Source: Actinomycetes bacterium (GTDB lineage Bacteria > Actinomycetota > Acidimicrobiia > Acidimicrobiales > RAAP-2). Taken from it: a DNA stretch of 64,000 nucleotides. Both the position numbers and the translations under genes were made by a program. Below, in pieces: positions 16,401 to 25,018 of this stretch. The stretch is taken from assembly GCA_021803085.1 (NCBI GenBank), contig JAJZMD010000162.1, forward strand, positions 1-64,000, read 5' to 3'. Under the pieces are notes generated by a model. That model saw only the letters and a list, made by a program, of their open reading frames with translations, did no database searches and was not told the origin of the DNA. How positions within the stretch are numbered: the stretch's first letter is position 1; the number at the start of each line of letters is the position of its first letter.

Positions 16401-16698
16401 CGGCGTGGACGCTGCCGCCCTGCGCCGAACCGTACGGGCCGAGCAAGGTCTCGTGCTCGGAGTGGGCGTTCTCGCGGGCGTTCTCGCGGGTGCTCTCGCC
16501 GCAGCCGTGGCGATCCGCTCGGTGCCGGAGTTCGTGACGAAGACGCCTGGACTGCCGCTTCAGCTCGGGCTTCCCGTCACCGCGCTGACCGTTGCGCTTC
16601 TCGCCCTTCTGCTTGCACTGGCCGTCACCGTCTTGATCGGCTCGACTCTCGTCGTGCGCGGCGCAACGGCCGTCCGGCTGACCGGGAGCCGGACGTGA
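13465..16698 (+). CDS. FtsX/MacB-type ABC transporter permease (large, two FtsX domains)
   Basis: 1077 residues; GTG start with GAGAGGGG upstream. A membrane helix near 30-50 precedes a large extracytoplasmic domain. A three-helix FtsX block follows (~350-470, 'LALLGIFVLYFVANRTAAERE', 'AELRGFRM'), then a second helix pair, another extracytoplasmic domain (~590-920), and a C-terminal FtsX block (~940-1070, 'ELSALRVVGVDAAALRRTVRAEQ'). This duplicated layout is typical of large actinobacterial FtsX permeases, which move lipoproteins, lipids or peptides or transmit force outward. Two ATPase genes follow with 4-bp overlaps. The substrate is unknown. Confidence 0.85.
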   Translation: MIARDGRLQGAVHTSTRAALLISGLRWRARSSLAMLAVAVFATGVAAFGPIYLHSADQVVLTGTLAPAPPVTTGLEYFPTTGNRTLPWIERFVRSAPEPAGGPRWWVEPLFTETAGFVSVPANFSAHGHASVSADLTATTSWHRGPSSPIHLSRVTRIPYRGTLPFAGALVARTDECAHLQIVSGTCARGRGVIVSTRDAATLGVSVGQGLRVVFGSKGEIISLPIVGIYRPGNPSAPYWWSYNYFIYGSPSELYTGVTNLDAVFATLHGLATWAPKDRINVLGQVPYHYGSLTVDSISGFRQRLDTYESVSYRSSGVRVSTRLLDLLDVAGSTEHAAGTVVDVVDLELALLGIFVLYFVANRTAAEREPDVRLAELRGFRMRSTIAVALAEPVAIVAAAVPFGLLTAWVVARAAASTVFGPGVAVSVTQLAVLSALVAGLVGVGAAALGARRSLAGGLSAAADALPTPGSPRWALLGDAAWVALAGAGFFELVVNGDSGGGPSGSNPLAALSPGLLAVALGVLFARLLPRALGVAHRRTAFSPKVAAALSTRTVARRREYRTQLVLVALAVALTTFAVSGWIISARNRDARAELGVGAYKVLNVSVRTGTTFVRAVRSSDPTGRYAMAAVVEHAADGTTLAVDAQRLATVATWPAVLGVPASQVARRLQPKGLAPQVLVRGTAISVTADTTGSLRGSPELAANVYDMNTQFSSRVTLGRLSPGDHRYEGRLYADCPGGCRLLDLSVTWSTKTTAQTPTVQLGITSLAARTRSAGWTPLRAGLDNLHRWTSTSGRARLYRSGDGLGVRFSLDSFGTVSVSPADVPRALPVVVTPTSQSTASGDAGPLVVGLDGSTLPGHRVAEVPALPGVGTDSVLVDLRVAELYLTDGFTTDTAEVWLAKGAPPSFVSVLGRHGVHVAGVTSAARAVAGLARSGLNLAYLLYLLAAAAATFLVISVTAFTLSSAARRRQGELSALRVVGVDAAALRRTVRAEQGLVLGVGVLAGVLAGALAAAVAIRSVPEFVTKTPGLPLQLGLPVTALTVALLALLLALAVTVLIGSTLVVRGATAVRLTGSRT

Positions 16699-17618
16699 TC
16701 CTCGGTCGTCCGCTTCGAAGCTCCGCGGAGGCCCCCGGCGCTGCCCCGGCCCGTCGAAGGCAGTCCGGCGTTTCAGGAGCCCGCGGCGGAGTACCCGTCC
16801 ACCTCGTAGGCGTCGTCCACCTCTACCGGCAAGCCGGAGAAGACGTCGTAGGTCTGCGCGGGGTCGATCTCGACGTCGGCGCCGGCGAGATGCTCGCGCT
16901 GCTCGGCCCGTCGGGCATGGGCAAGACCACCGTGCTCCGGCTGATCGCCGGCGTGATGACGGCGTCTGCCGGGGTCGTCCGCGTCGGGGACGTCGATCTT
17001 CGCAAGCTCAAGGGTGCCGAGCGGCGCAGGATGCGCGCAGGTGAGATCAGCTACATCGTCCAGGGGACGTGGGCGAACGTCCTCCCCTTCGCGACCACCG
17101 TGGAGAATCTGTGGTTCGCGCAGCACGGGGCCAGAGTGCAGGGGAGGACACCGCCGTGGGAGCCGCGCGAGCTGCTCGCCCTTCTCGGGCTGAGCCAGCT
17201 GGCCGACGCGCGGCTGGCCGAGTTGCCGCGGGGTGCCCAGCAACTCGTCGCGGTCGCTGCAGGGATGGCGACGGGGCCGAGGTTGCTCCTGGCGGACGAG
17301 CCCACTGCCCAGCTGACATCGACATCTGCGTTCAATGTCGTGCAGCTGCTCCGGCACATCAGCTCCGAGCTGGGGACGACGGTCATCATCGTAACCCACG
17401 ACAACGTGATCGCATCGTTGCTACCGCGTGTCGTCACGATCCGCGACGGGCGGGTGGGGGCCGACGCGATCCGAGGCGAAGAGTACGCTGTCGTCGACGG
17501 ATCGGGCTCGGTCCAGCTTCCTCCGGACGTCCTCCAAGTGCTGCCCCCGAACACGCGAGTCCGAGTCGTGCGGAGTGCGGGCGGTGTCGAACTGCGGAAC
17601 CCGGATTGGCAGCCATGA
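16695..17618 (+). CDS. ABC transporter ATPase, FtsX-linked, with degenerate signature motif
   Basis: 307 residues; GTG 16695 overlaps the permease stop (GTGA). The first ~30 residues are low-complexity. Walker A 'GPSGMGKTT' (71-79), Q-loop 'SYIVQGTWA', Walker B 'RLLLADEPT' and H-loop 'IIVTHDN' are intact. The ABC signature reads 'LPRGAQQ' instead of LSGGQ, and the D-loop after DEPT is 'AQLTSTS' instead of A-x-LD. It should pair with the next ATPase. A C-terminal extension of ~60 residues follows the nucleotide-binding domain. Confidence 0.85.
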   Translation: MILGRPLRSSAEAPGAAPARRRQSGVSGARGGVPVHLVGVVHLYRQAGEDVVGLRGVDLDVGAGEMLALLGPSGMGKTTVLRLIAGVMTASAGVVRVGDVDLRKLKGAERRRMRAGEISYIVQGTWANVLPFATTVENLWFAQHGARVQGRTPPWEPRELLALLGLSQLADARLAELPRGAQQLVAVAAGMATGPRLLLADEPTAQLTSTSAFNVVQLLRHISSELGTTVIIVTHDNVIASLLPRVVTIRDGRVGADAIRGEEYAVVDGSGSVQLPPDVLQVLPPNTRVRVVRSAGGVELRNPDWQP

Positions 17619-18340
17619 CCCACCCGGTCGATTTCCGCCTCCGGCTGGAGGGCGTCGTGGTTCGCCTCGGCGGCCGAGCGGTGCTCGGAGAGCTGACGTT
17701 CGCCATCCACTCCGGTGAAACGGTCGCGATCACTGGACCCTCCGGCGCGGGAAAGACCGTGCTCTGCCTGCTCCTCGCTGGCGCGTTGGAACCCTCGAGA
17801 GGGCGGGTGTGGGTGGAGGCAGAGGGAGTCGGGGGGCCTGCCGACGAGCAGCCCGAGTACGGAAGCCCGCCCAAGGTGGGCGCGACGACCGGGCTCATCC
17901 TTCAGACCCACGGACTCGTCGCAAGCTTGACTGCAGAGGAGAACGTCGCGCTGCCTCTCCAATGCCGAGGGCTGGCCCGCGAGGACGCGGTGCGCCGGAC
18001 GGCGCGAGCGCTGGCCGACGTGGGTCTCGCCCGCCACGCCTCCCGCCCGATCGACGAGCTCTCAGGTGGTGAGCGTCAGCGCGTCGGCATCGCTCGGGCA
18101 CTTGCGTCGGACCCTCAGATCCTCGTCGCCGACGAGCCCACCGCCGAGCTCGATCCCGGCAATCGGGCCAGGATCCTCGACCTCCTCCTCGGCCTGTCCC
18201 GGCGGGGCCGGGCCGTCGTCGTGGCGTCCGACGACCCCGAGGTAGTGGCGACCTGCCAGCGTACGATGGTGCTCGAGGCGGGCAGGATCGCCGAGCTGCC
18301 GGGCGGTGTGGCGCGCGCGGACGCGCGTTCACTCCGATGA
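17615..18340 (+). CDS. ABC transporter ATPase, FtsX-linked, with an altered H-loop
   Basis: 241 residues; ATG 17615 overlaps the previous stop (ATGA). Walker A 'GPSGAGKTV' (41-49), Q-loop 'GLILQTHGL', canonical signature 'LSGGERQRVGIARAL' and Walker B/D-loop 'ILVADEPTAELDPG' are of the LolD/MacB type. The H-loop, normally T-H-D, reads 'VVVASDDPE', so the switch histidine is absent. With the preceding gene it completes a permease plus two-ATPase operon. Confidence 0.87.
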   Translation: MTHPVDFRLRLEGVVVRLGGRAVLGELTFAIHSGETVAITGPSGAGKTVLCLLLAGALEPSRGRVWVEAEGVGGPADEQPEYGSPPKVGATTGLILQTHGLVASLTAEENVALPLQCRGLAREDAVRRTARALADVGLARHASRPIDELSGGERQRVGIARALASDPQILVADEPTAELDPGNRARILDLLLGLSRRGRAVVVASDDPEVVATCQRTMVLEAGRIAELPGGVARADARSLR

Positions 18341-18455
18341 GCCTGCGCCAAGGGCAGGCTGGGTTCGCACCGCTCGAGGCGTTGGTCACGCCCCGGCCGC
18401 CCCACCAGGCGGTCCCTACGGACTCTTCCGTCTGCAACTTGCCCTTCGGAGCGGC

Positions 18456-18461
18456 TAGATT
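18456..18461 (+). promoter_or_regulatory. -10 element of a likely leaderless promoter before the fused peptide-transporter ATPase
   Basis: TAGATT lies 7 nt upstream of ATG 18469, the spacing expected when transcription starts at or next to the start codon. No Shine-Dalgarno precedes the ATG. A weak -35 (CTGCAA, 18432-18437) sits 18 bp upstream. Confidence 0.4.
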
Positions 18462-18468
18462 CCCCACG

Positions 18469-20574
18469 ATGTCCCTGGTGCTGGAGCTGAGCGACCTGCG
18501 CACCGAGTTCCACATGCGCAGCGGCAACGTGGTTGCAGTCGACGGCGTGTCGTTGAGCGTTGCCCAGGGCGAGTCGGTCGGCATCGTCGGGGAGTCGGGC
18601 TGCGGCAAGACCACGGTCGGTCTGTCGATCATGCGCCTGCTTCCCAGCAACGGACACATCTCGGGCGGAAGCGTGGTCCTGAACGGTCGCGACCTCGCGA
18701 CGCTCTCTGAGAAAGAGATGCGGCGCGTGCGCGGCAACGAGGTCGCGATGATCCCCCAGGACCCGATGACCTCGTTGAACCCGACGATGACCATCGGCAA
18801 GCAGATCTCCGAAGCCGTACGACTGCATCGCGACGCGTCCAAGCAGGAGGCCAGAGCCCGCGCACTCGAGGTGCTCCAGCTGGTCGACATGCCGCGACCT
18901 GCCGAGCGACTTGACCAGTACCCTCATGAGCTGTCCGGGGGCCTCCGCCAGCGTGTGATGATCGCAATGGCGCTTGCCTGCGACCCGACGCTGCTCATCG
19001 CCGACGAACCGACCACCGCCCTCGACGTCACCATCCAGGCACAGATCCTCGACCTCATCGACGAGCTGCGCGAGCGCCTCCGGATGTCGGTCATTCTCGT
19101 CACCCACGACATGGGTGTGATCGCGGGTCGGACCGACCGGGTGATCGTGATGTACGCCGGCAGGGTCGCCGAGGAAGCGACAACCGAGGCCCTGTTCACC
19201 AATATGAGGCACCCGTACACCGATGCGCTGCTCGCCTCGGTGCCAAAGCTGACGGCCCACGTCGGCGACCGCCTGGTGAGCATCCCCGGGCTCCCGCCGG
19301 ACCTCTCCAAGCCGCACACGAACTGCCGGTTCCACCCCCGTTGCCAGTACGCGACGGACCAATGCCGCGAGGAGGAGCCGCAGCTCGTCGAGACGGCTGA
19401 GCCCGAGCAGAATGGCCAGAGCGCGCACCGCTACGCATGCTTCCACCCGGTGAACGTCGAGCACGAACCGGTCGCGGTCGAGGTTCGCAGCACGAACGAG
19501 ATCGAGAGCTACTCGGTGCGACGAGCGTCCGAGCTCGCGGCGCGCCCGGTGCTGCTCAACGTCGAGGACCTCGTGAAGGAGTTCCCCGTCATGAAGGGTG
19601 GGGTGTTCCGACGAGCGGTGGGCACGGTGAAGGCCGTCTCTGACGTCTCCTTCTCCATCCGAGAGGGCGAGGTCTTCGGACTGGTCGGGGAGTCCGGCTG
19701 TGGAAAGACGACCGTGGGACGGCTCGTCGTCGCACTCGAGCGGGCGAACGCGGGCAAGATCCGCTTCGAGACCCAGGAGATCCAGTCATTGCGAGGCAAG
19801 CGCCTGCGGCGGGCAAGGCGCGATGTCCAGCTCATGTTCCAAGACCCGTACGCGTCGCTCGACCCGAGGATGCGGGTCGGCGGCATCGTGCGCGAGCCGC
19901 TCAAGGTGCAGCGCATCGGCTCGAAGCAGGATCAGACGCGTCGGGTGGCCCAATTGCTGGAGGAGGTCGGACTCTCGCGCACCTCCGTCGACCGTTACCC
20001 GCACGAATTCTCTGGCGGCCAACGTCAGCGCATCGGACTCGCGCGCGCGCTGGCGCTGGGCCCGAAGCTGATCGTCGCCGACGAACCGGTCTCCGCGCTC
20101 GACGTCTCGATCCAGGCACAGATCCTGAACTTGATGAAGGACTTGCAGTCACGGCGGGACCTCACGCTCGTGCTCATCTCCCACGACCTCGCCGTCGTGA
20201 GGTACATGGCCGACACCATCGGCGTGATGTACCTCGGCAAGCTCGTCGAGATCGGGCCGGCCAACTCCGTGTACGACCGACCGGCGCACCACTACACGAG
20301 AGGCCTCCTCGACGCGGTGCCCGAAGCAGACCCGGCCACGGCTCGCCTCAAGGTGAGGGCGAAGGGCGTGCGCGGCGAGCTTCCTTCTGCCGTAGATCCT
20401 CCCTCCGGATGCCGGTTCCGAACGCGCTGTCCGCGGGCAGAGGACCGCTGCGCCGCGGAGGTGCCTCCTTGGCTGGACTTCGGCGACGGGCACATGGCGC
20501 TCTGCCACTTCCCCATCGAGACCCCTGTCTCGATCCGGGTGCCCGCGACTCCCGTCGCCACCTCCCGCTCTTAG
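18469..20574 (+). CDS. Dipeptide/oligopeptide ABC transporter, fused DppD-DppF ATPase
   Basis: 701 residues with two complete ABC domains. The first (~1-270) has Walker A 'GESGCGKTT', signature 'LSGGLRQRV' and '[14 protein letters not shown]'. The second (~365-620) has 'GESGCGKTT', '[15 protein letters not shown]' and '[14 protein letters not shown]'. Each is followed by an oligopeptide-type C-terminal region with a cysteine cluster ('[14 protein letters not shown]' and '[14 protein letters not shown]'); in related peptide importers such cysteines have been reported to bind an iron-sulfur cluster. DppD and DppF are usually separate genes. Start ATG 18469 was chosen; an upstream frame to 18337 gives unrelated sequence. 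It converges on the matching permease genes. Confidence 0.93.
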   Translation: MSLVLELSDLRTEFHMRSGNVVAVDGVSLSVAQGESVGIVGESGCGKTTVGLSIMRLLPSNGHISGGSVVLNGRDLATLSEKEMRRVRGNEVAMIPQDPMTSLNPTMTIGKQISEAVRLHRDASKQEARARALEVLQLVDMPRPAERLDQYPHELSGGLRQRVMIAMALACDPTLLIADEPTTALDVTIQAQILDLIDELRERLRMSVILVTHDMGVIAGRTDRVIVMYAGRVAEEATTEALFTNMRHPYTDALLASVPKLTAHVGDRLVSIPGLPPDLSKPHTNCRFHPRCQYATDQCREEEPQLVETAEPEQNGQSAHRYACFHPVNVEHEPVAVEVRSTNEIESYSVRRASELAARPVLLNVEDLVKEFPVMKGGVFRRAVGTVKAVSDVSFSIREGEVFGLVGESGCGKTTVGRLVVALERANAGKIRFETQEIQSLRGKRLRRARRDVQLMFQDPYASLDPRMRVGGIVREPLKVQRIGSKQDQTRRVAQLLEEVGLSRTSVDRYPHEFSGGQRQRIGLARALALGPKLIVADEPVSALDVSIQAQILNLMKDLQSRRDLTLVLISHDLAVVRYMADTIGVMYLGKLVEIGPANSVYDRPAHHYTRGLLDAVPEADPATARLKVRAKGVRGELPSAVDPPSGCRFRTRCPRAEDRCAAEVPPWLDFGDGHMALCHFPIETPVSIRVPATPVATSRS

Positions 20575-20716
20575 CGCAGGGAGGAGCGGTCGCAGTAACC
20601 GGTCTCGGGCCTTGGTGCACACGGGTGCGCGACTGCGAGCGCCCGGCGGTGGACCCTGGTCGACGGGAAGGTTGGCCGCCGCAGCACGAGCCCTTGCGAT
20701 CGCGCGGCTTCTCGGG

Positions 20717-21721
20717 TCAGCGGCGCTGAGTCCGCACCTCGAGCGCGTCCCGCAACGCGTCACCGATGAAGTTGAACGCCACGACGACGAGGACGATGAG
20801 GACGCCAACCGGATAGACCTCCCACCACCATCCATTACCGGCGGCAGTGACTCCGTTCGACAGCATGGTGCCCCAGTCCGTCCCCGGCGGTGGTATGCCG
20901 AAGCCGAGGAAGCCGAGCGCAGCGAGGATGAGAATGGATGTGGCCACCTGGAACGTGGCGAACACCACGATGGTCCCGACCGCGTTCGGGATGATGTGCC
21001 GGCCGATGATCCTGCCCCCGCCACCACCCATCGCCCGAACGGCCTGGACGTACTCGCGCGTTCGGAGGGTTAACGTCTCGCCGCGGATCAGGCGTGCGGG
21101 GATCAGCCAGCTGACGCCGGCGATGACGAAGATGAGCAGCGGCTCGGAGCTGTGGAAGATGGTGACGAGCGAGATGAGCAGGAAGAGAACGGGGATCGAG
21201 AGCACGATGTCGACGATGCGCATCATGAGGGCGTCCAGCCACCGGCCGAAGAAGCCGGCGACGGCTCCATAGATGACGCCGACGACCGTCGCCACCAGCG
21301 CTGACAGGAGGCCGACGGTGAGCGAGGTCTGTCCTCCGAACATGAGGCGACCGAGCACGTCGAACCCGGTCTGTGTGGTGCCGAGCGGGAACTTCCCTGT
21401 CGACCCCGGCGGGCCGTTCTCCGGGTTCAGCAGGGCCAGCTCCTGGTTCGTCTGGTTGGTGTGGTAGATGAGCGGCCCGACCCAGCAGAACAGGACGACG
21501 AGGACGACGAAGGCGAGGCTGACCACAGCGAGCTTGTGCTCCACGAACACCCGGACGATCTGCTTGATGATCCCGCCGCTCGATCGTGCCTCGCCGCCTT
21601 CGGGGGCCTCGGCCGCCTCCTCGGGCACGACGAGGTCCACGCCGACGCGGACAGGGGCGAGCGGACCCGTCACGGGTGTCCCGAGCTCCGGGGTTGCCCT
21701 GAAGTCCTCCGCCTCGGTCAA
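20717..21721 (-). CDS. Peptide ABC transporter permease, DppC-like
   Basis: 334 residues. TTG start at 21721 overlaps the DppB stop (TTGA) with GGAGGG about 6 nt upstream, which decides this unusual start. The N-terminal ~70 residues are soluble, then six membrane helices follow. The OppC/DppC N-terminal domain pattern ('HKLAVVSLAFVVLVVLFCWVGPL') and the EAA loop 'EYVQAVRAMGGGGGRIIGRHIIPNAV' that contacts the ATPase are present. It forms the importer channel with DppB. Confidence 0.92.
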   Translation of the reverse strand: MTEAEDFRATPELGTPVTGPLAPVRVGVDLVVPEEAAEAPEGGEARSSGGIIKQIVRVFVEHKLAVVSLAFVVLVVLFCWVGPLIYHTNQTNQELALLNPENGPPGSTGKFPLGTTQTGFDVLGRLMFGGQTSLTVGLLSALVATVVGVIYGAVAGFFGRWLDALMMRIVDIVLSIPVLFLLISLVTIFHSSEPLLIFVIAGVSWLIPARLIRGETLTLRTREYVQAVRAMGGGGGRIIGRHIIPNAVGTIVVFATFQVATSILILAALGFLGFGIPPPGTDWGTMLSNGVTAAGNGWWWEVYPVGVLIVLVVVAFNFIGDALRDALEVRTQRR

Positions 21722-22674
21722 AACGACCCTCCGTAACGGATCCGCGGGTCGACGATCACGTAGAGGATGTCCGCCAGGAGCGAGCCGATCACCGTCGCCA
21801 CGGTGATCACGAGCGTCGTGCCGAGCACCGTCGGGATGTCCGCGTTCGTCGCGGCGTCGACCGTGAGCAGGCCCATACCGGGGTAGTTGAACACGGTCTC
21901 GACGATCACCGCACCGCTCACGATGCCCGGGATCGACAATCCGAGCAGCGTGATGATCGGGATCAGCGCATTGCGGAGCGCATGGCCGTAGAGCACCCGG
22001 CGGCTGCTCGCGCCCTTCGCCCTCGCCGTTCGGATGTAGTCCTCGGCCATCGCGTCGAGCAGCGAGGAGCGCATGTACCTGCTGAACCCTGCGACCGTGA
22101 GGGCAGCAAGGGTCACAACCGGAAGGATGAACCCCTTCGGATCGGTCCAGACGGCGAACGGCGACGCGTTGGAGGGCGGTGAGACCGGAAGCAGCCCTGC
22201 GTCGAAGGAGAACCAGATGATGAGCAGCGTTGCAAGGAAGAACGAGGGCATCGCGTACAGGACGAAGGAGAGCCCGGTGAGCGCGTAGTCGCTGGGCTTG
22301 TTCCTCTTCACGACTTGCAGGACGCCGAGGGGGATCGCGATGACCAGCGCCAGCATGGTCGCGGTCCCGACGAGGACCAGCGTCTTCGGGAGGCGGGTCG
22401 CGATGACGTCCCACACAGGCTCCGTGAACTTGTACGAGTAGCCCAGGTGGAGAAGCGGGAGCCCGATCAGGTAGTGCCAGAACTGGACCCACAACGGCTG
22501 TGTCAAGCCGTTGGCGTGGTTGAACTGGCGGATGAGCGGGGGGGTGGACTTCGCGCCGAGGACCGCGCGCGCCTCTCCGCCGGGGATGAGACGAGACAGC
22601 AGGAAGACGACCACGACGACACCGAGGACGACGATGATCGCCTGAAGGAAGCGGCGTACAAGGTACCCGATCAT
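21718..22674 (-). CDS. Peptide ABC transporter permease, DppB-like
   Basis: 318 residues from ATG 22674 (MIGYLVRRFLQAIIVV, the family's usual N-terminus; GTG 22692 would add six residues). There are six helices, a periplasmic-side loop after helix 1 ('ANGLTQPLWVQFWHYLIGL') and the EAA loop 'EDYIRTARAKGASSRRVLYGHALRNAL'. It is translationally coupled to DppC. The binding-protein genes lie upstream on the same strand. Confidence 0.92.
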   Translation of the reverse strand: MIGYLVRRFLQAIIVVLGVVVVVFLLSRLIPGGEARAVLGAKSTPPLIRQFNHANGLTQPLWVQFWHYLIGLPLLHLGYSYKFTEPVWDVIATRLPKTLVLVGTATMLALVIAIPLGVLQVVKRNKPSDYALTGLSFVLYAMPSFFLATLLIIWFSFDAGLLPVSPPSNASPFAVWTDPKGFILPVVTLAALTVAGFSRYMRSSLLDAMAEDYIRTARAKGASSRRVLYGHALRNALIPIITLLGLSIPGIVSGAVIVETVFNYPGMGLLTVDAATNADIPTVLGTTLVITVATVIGSLLADILYVIVDPRIRYGGSF

Positions 22675-22851
22675 CGGTGCACAATTTGCCACGATCCGGG
22701 GCCGGATCGCGCTCGGAACGGCCCGCTCGGTCCTGGGCGTACCTGTCGAAGGGCTACCGGCCCGGCACCCGCGCTTGTCCCTTGCCGCATGCCGAGCCGC
22801 CCGTCCGCTGCCGGTTGGTCAGTCCCTCGGTCCGTCAACCCACGTCACCGG

Positions 22852-24774
22852 TCAGGACCAGTGGTATGTGGCCGGTGTGGCGGAGTACAAGGGATTCAAC
22901 GGAGCGACGCCCTTCAGACCCTTGTGGACCTCCCAGACCGGGACTCTCAGGGGCTGGAAGATGTACGGGAGGTTCTTCTCCTCGTAGTTCTCGTACTTGA
23001 TCAGCGTTGTCGTGCCCGTGATCGTCTTTTCGATGAGCGCTGTGCTCGTCTTTGTCGACCAGCTCCCGAAATTCGACCCTGCGCCCGCGGCCAGGATCTC
23101 TGTCCCGGCCGGGTAGATGTCGGGGACGAAGATCCATCCGGCGCCCCAGTTCTCGAACTCCCACTTGCAGCCCTTCGGGCACGGGGACGCGTTCCCGATG
23201 ACCGTGTTGAAGGTCGCTCCGCTGATGTTGATCCGGATGCCGGCCTGCCCCCAGCTGTCCTTCTCGGCGACGACCGTGTGCCCGATCGACTTTGTCTGGG
23301 AGTTGTACTGGAGTGTGAAGTTCAGCTTCGCGCCCTTCTTGACACCCTTCCCGCACTTGCCGGGACCGGTGCCCGGCTTCTGGCACGTGTCGACGCCCCC
23401 CGGCACCACCCTCCAACCGTGCGCCTTCAACAGCGCCCTGGCAGCGGACGGGCTGTACGGGTAGGGATTCTTCAGCTCTGTGCGCGACATGAAGCCGTTC
23501 TTCGGGAGGTCCGGGACGGGTCCGTAGTCAGGCACTCCGTAGCCGTGTGTGATGGTCTTTATGTACAGTGTCTGGTTCACGAGGCGCTGCATCGCCTGAC
23601 GGAAGTAGAGCTGCGCGAAAATGGGCGCCGCCTGCCCTGTGTCGCCCGTCGACTTGAAGTTGTACGGGAAGAAGTTCACCTCCCACGGAAACTCCGGGAC
23701 GAGTGTGTAGTCGGCGGCGAGCCTCGGGTTGTTGGGGCCGACCTCGGGCGCCACGCCCGGCTTCCCAGACTTCTTCGCGGGGGCGGTGATCTCTGTCGGC
23801 GGGAGCTGGCCGATGTCCAGTGTCCCTGAGACCATCGCGTTGTACGCGGCAGACGATGTCGTGTACACCTTGTCGACGTACTCCTTGTACTTGGGCTTGT
23901 TCGGCCCGGAGTACTTCGGGTTCGGGACCATCGTGTAGGGACCTGTGGGCGCGAACGACTCGAGCTTCCACGGGCCGTCGACGACCGCCCAGAGCTTGTT
24001 GGTCGCGTAGCCGGGCAGGGCGTTGGGCACTGTCTTCGGGTTTGTCGGGTTGTACCCGGACTGCTGCGAGAGGAACGCGTAGACCGCCTTGCACTTCGCG
24101 TAATTCTCGCCACCCTTGCCGGTCGTCGTGAAGGGCGCCTTCGCGCAACCTGCCGACCCGGGAGCCGCTGAGAGGGAAGCGCGTGTCCAGGCGATCGGCA
24201 TCGGCGTGATCTCGGAAAGCTCGTTGTAGAGGAACCAGCGCTGGTTCACAGGAGTGGAGAGCGTCATCGTCAGCGTCGTCGGACTTGTGATCCTGATCGT
24301 CTTCACGTCTGTGGGAAGTGAAAGCCCCCCAGGGAACCACCCTGCGTAGCCTGTGGGCTTCTGGTGCCAGATGTTCATCCAGAAGAGGACATCGGAAGCG
24401 GTCACCTTCTCTGTGTCCGACCACCTGTACGCCTTGAGGGTGATCTTGACACTCTTGTCACCCTTGGAGAAGACCGGGTACTTCGCGAGCGACAACCGCG
24501 TGTTCAGCTCCGTCGACGCGTGGCCACCGTACATGTAGAGAGGCCGGTAGAGGTAGTACTCGAAGTAGTCGATGTTCTGCACCGAGAACCTCGAGACTGT
24601 CATGAACGGGAAGATGTAGTTGGCGGCCACGCCGTTTGTCCCCTCGAAGGAGATGACTGTCTTTGTGGTCGCGCCGCTGGTCGCCGGCGCGACGGTCACG
24701 GCCGTGAACGACGTGAGGCCGACGACCGCAAGCCCGCAAGCAAGCCTCCGCAACGCCTTCAAGTGTTGACGCAT
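22852..24774 (-). CDS. Peptide ABC transporter substrate-binding protein (SBP family 5), copy 1
   Basis: 640 residues. ATG 24774 is preceded by GAGGGGG; TTG 24795 is a weaker alternative. The signal peptide 'LACGLAVVGLTSFTAVTVAPATS' has no lipobox cysteine, so it is probably secreted or anchored otherwise. The SBP_bac_5 body includes 'YRWSDTEKVTASDVLFWMNIW', 'GPWKLESFAPTGPYTMVPNPKY' and 'KNPYPYSPSAARALLKAHGW'. It is about 100 residues longer than typical DppA. It is clearly paralogous to the next upstream gene over its full length, and is probably the immediate partner of the downstream permeases. Confidence 0.9.
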   Translation of the reverse strand: MRQHLKALRRLACGLAVVGLTSFTAVTVAPATSGATTKTVISFEGTNGVAANYIFPFMTVSRFSVQNIDYFEYYLYRPLYMYGGHASTELNTRLSLAKYPVFSKGDKSVKITLKAYRWSDTEKVTASDVLFWMNIWHQKPTGYAGWFPGGLSLPTDVKTIRITSPTTLTMTLSTPVNQRWFLYNELSEITPMPIAWTRASLSAAPGSAGCAKAPFTTTGKGGENYAKCKAVYAFLSQQSGYNPTNPKTVPNALPGYATNKLWAVVDGPWKLESFAPTGPYTMVPNPKYSGPNKPKYKEYVDKVYTTSSAAYNAMVSGTLDIGQLPPTEITAPAKKSGKPGVAPEVGPNNPRLAADYTLVPEFPWEVNFFPYNFKSTGDTGQAAPIFAQLYFRQAMQRLVNQTLYIKTITHGYGVPDYGPVPDLPKNGFMSRTELKNPYPYSPSAARALLKAHGWRVVPGGVDTCQKPGTGPGKCGKGVKKGAKLNFTLQYNSQTKSIGHTVVAEKDSWGQAGIRINISGATFNTVIGNASPCPKGCKWEFENWGAGWIFVPDIYPAGTEILAAGAGSNFGSWSTKTSTALIEKTITGTTTLIKYENYEEKNLPYIFQPLRVPVWEVHKGLKGVAPLNPLYSATPATYHWS

Positions 24775-25018
24775 GTCCCCCTCGACTCCCTTCAAGACTT
24801 CATATTTCGACGAGCGCTCACGCTTCGTGAACTCCCACTTTCAGGACTCCTCCGACGCCCTCCGCAAGCGCATGGCGGAACCGTAACACCGCCAGCCTGG
24901 AGACAGCAGGGAAGACCGTGCCCCCTGCGCCCGTCGGAGCGTGGCCGGAGGCGCCGGCGACGCGGAGTGGCCCGGGCCCCGCGGGGCCCGGGCCACTTCC
25001 TTCAACGTCCCGCTGCCA

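Noticed and set aside
20575-20716. Rho-independent terminator between the fused ATPase and dppC
   Set aside because: I see GC-rich inverted segments but no convincing stem followed by T residues.
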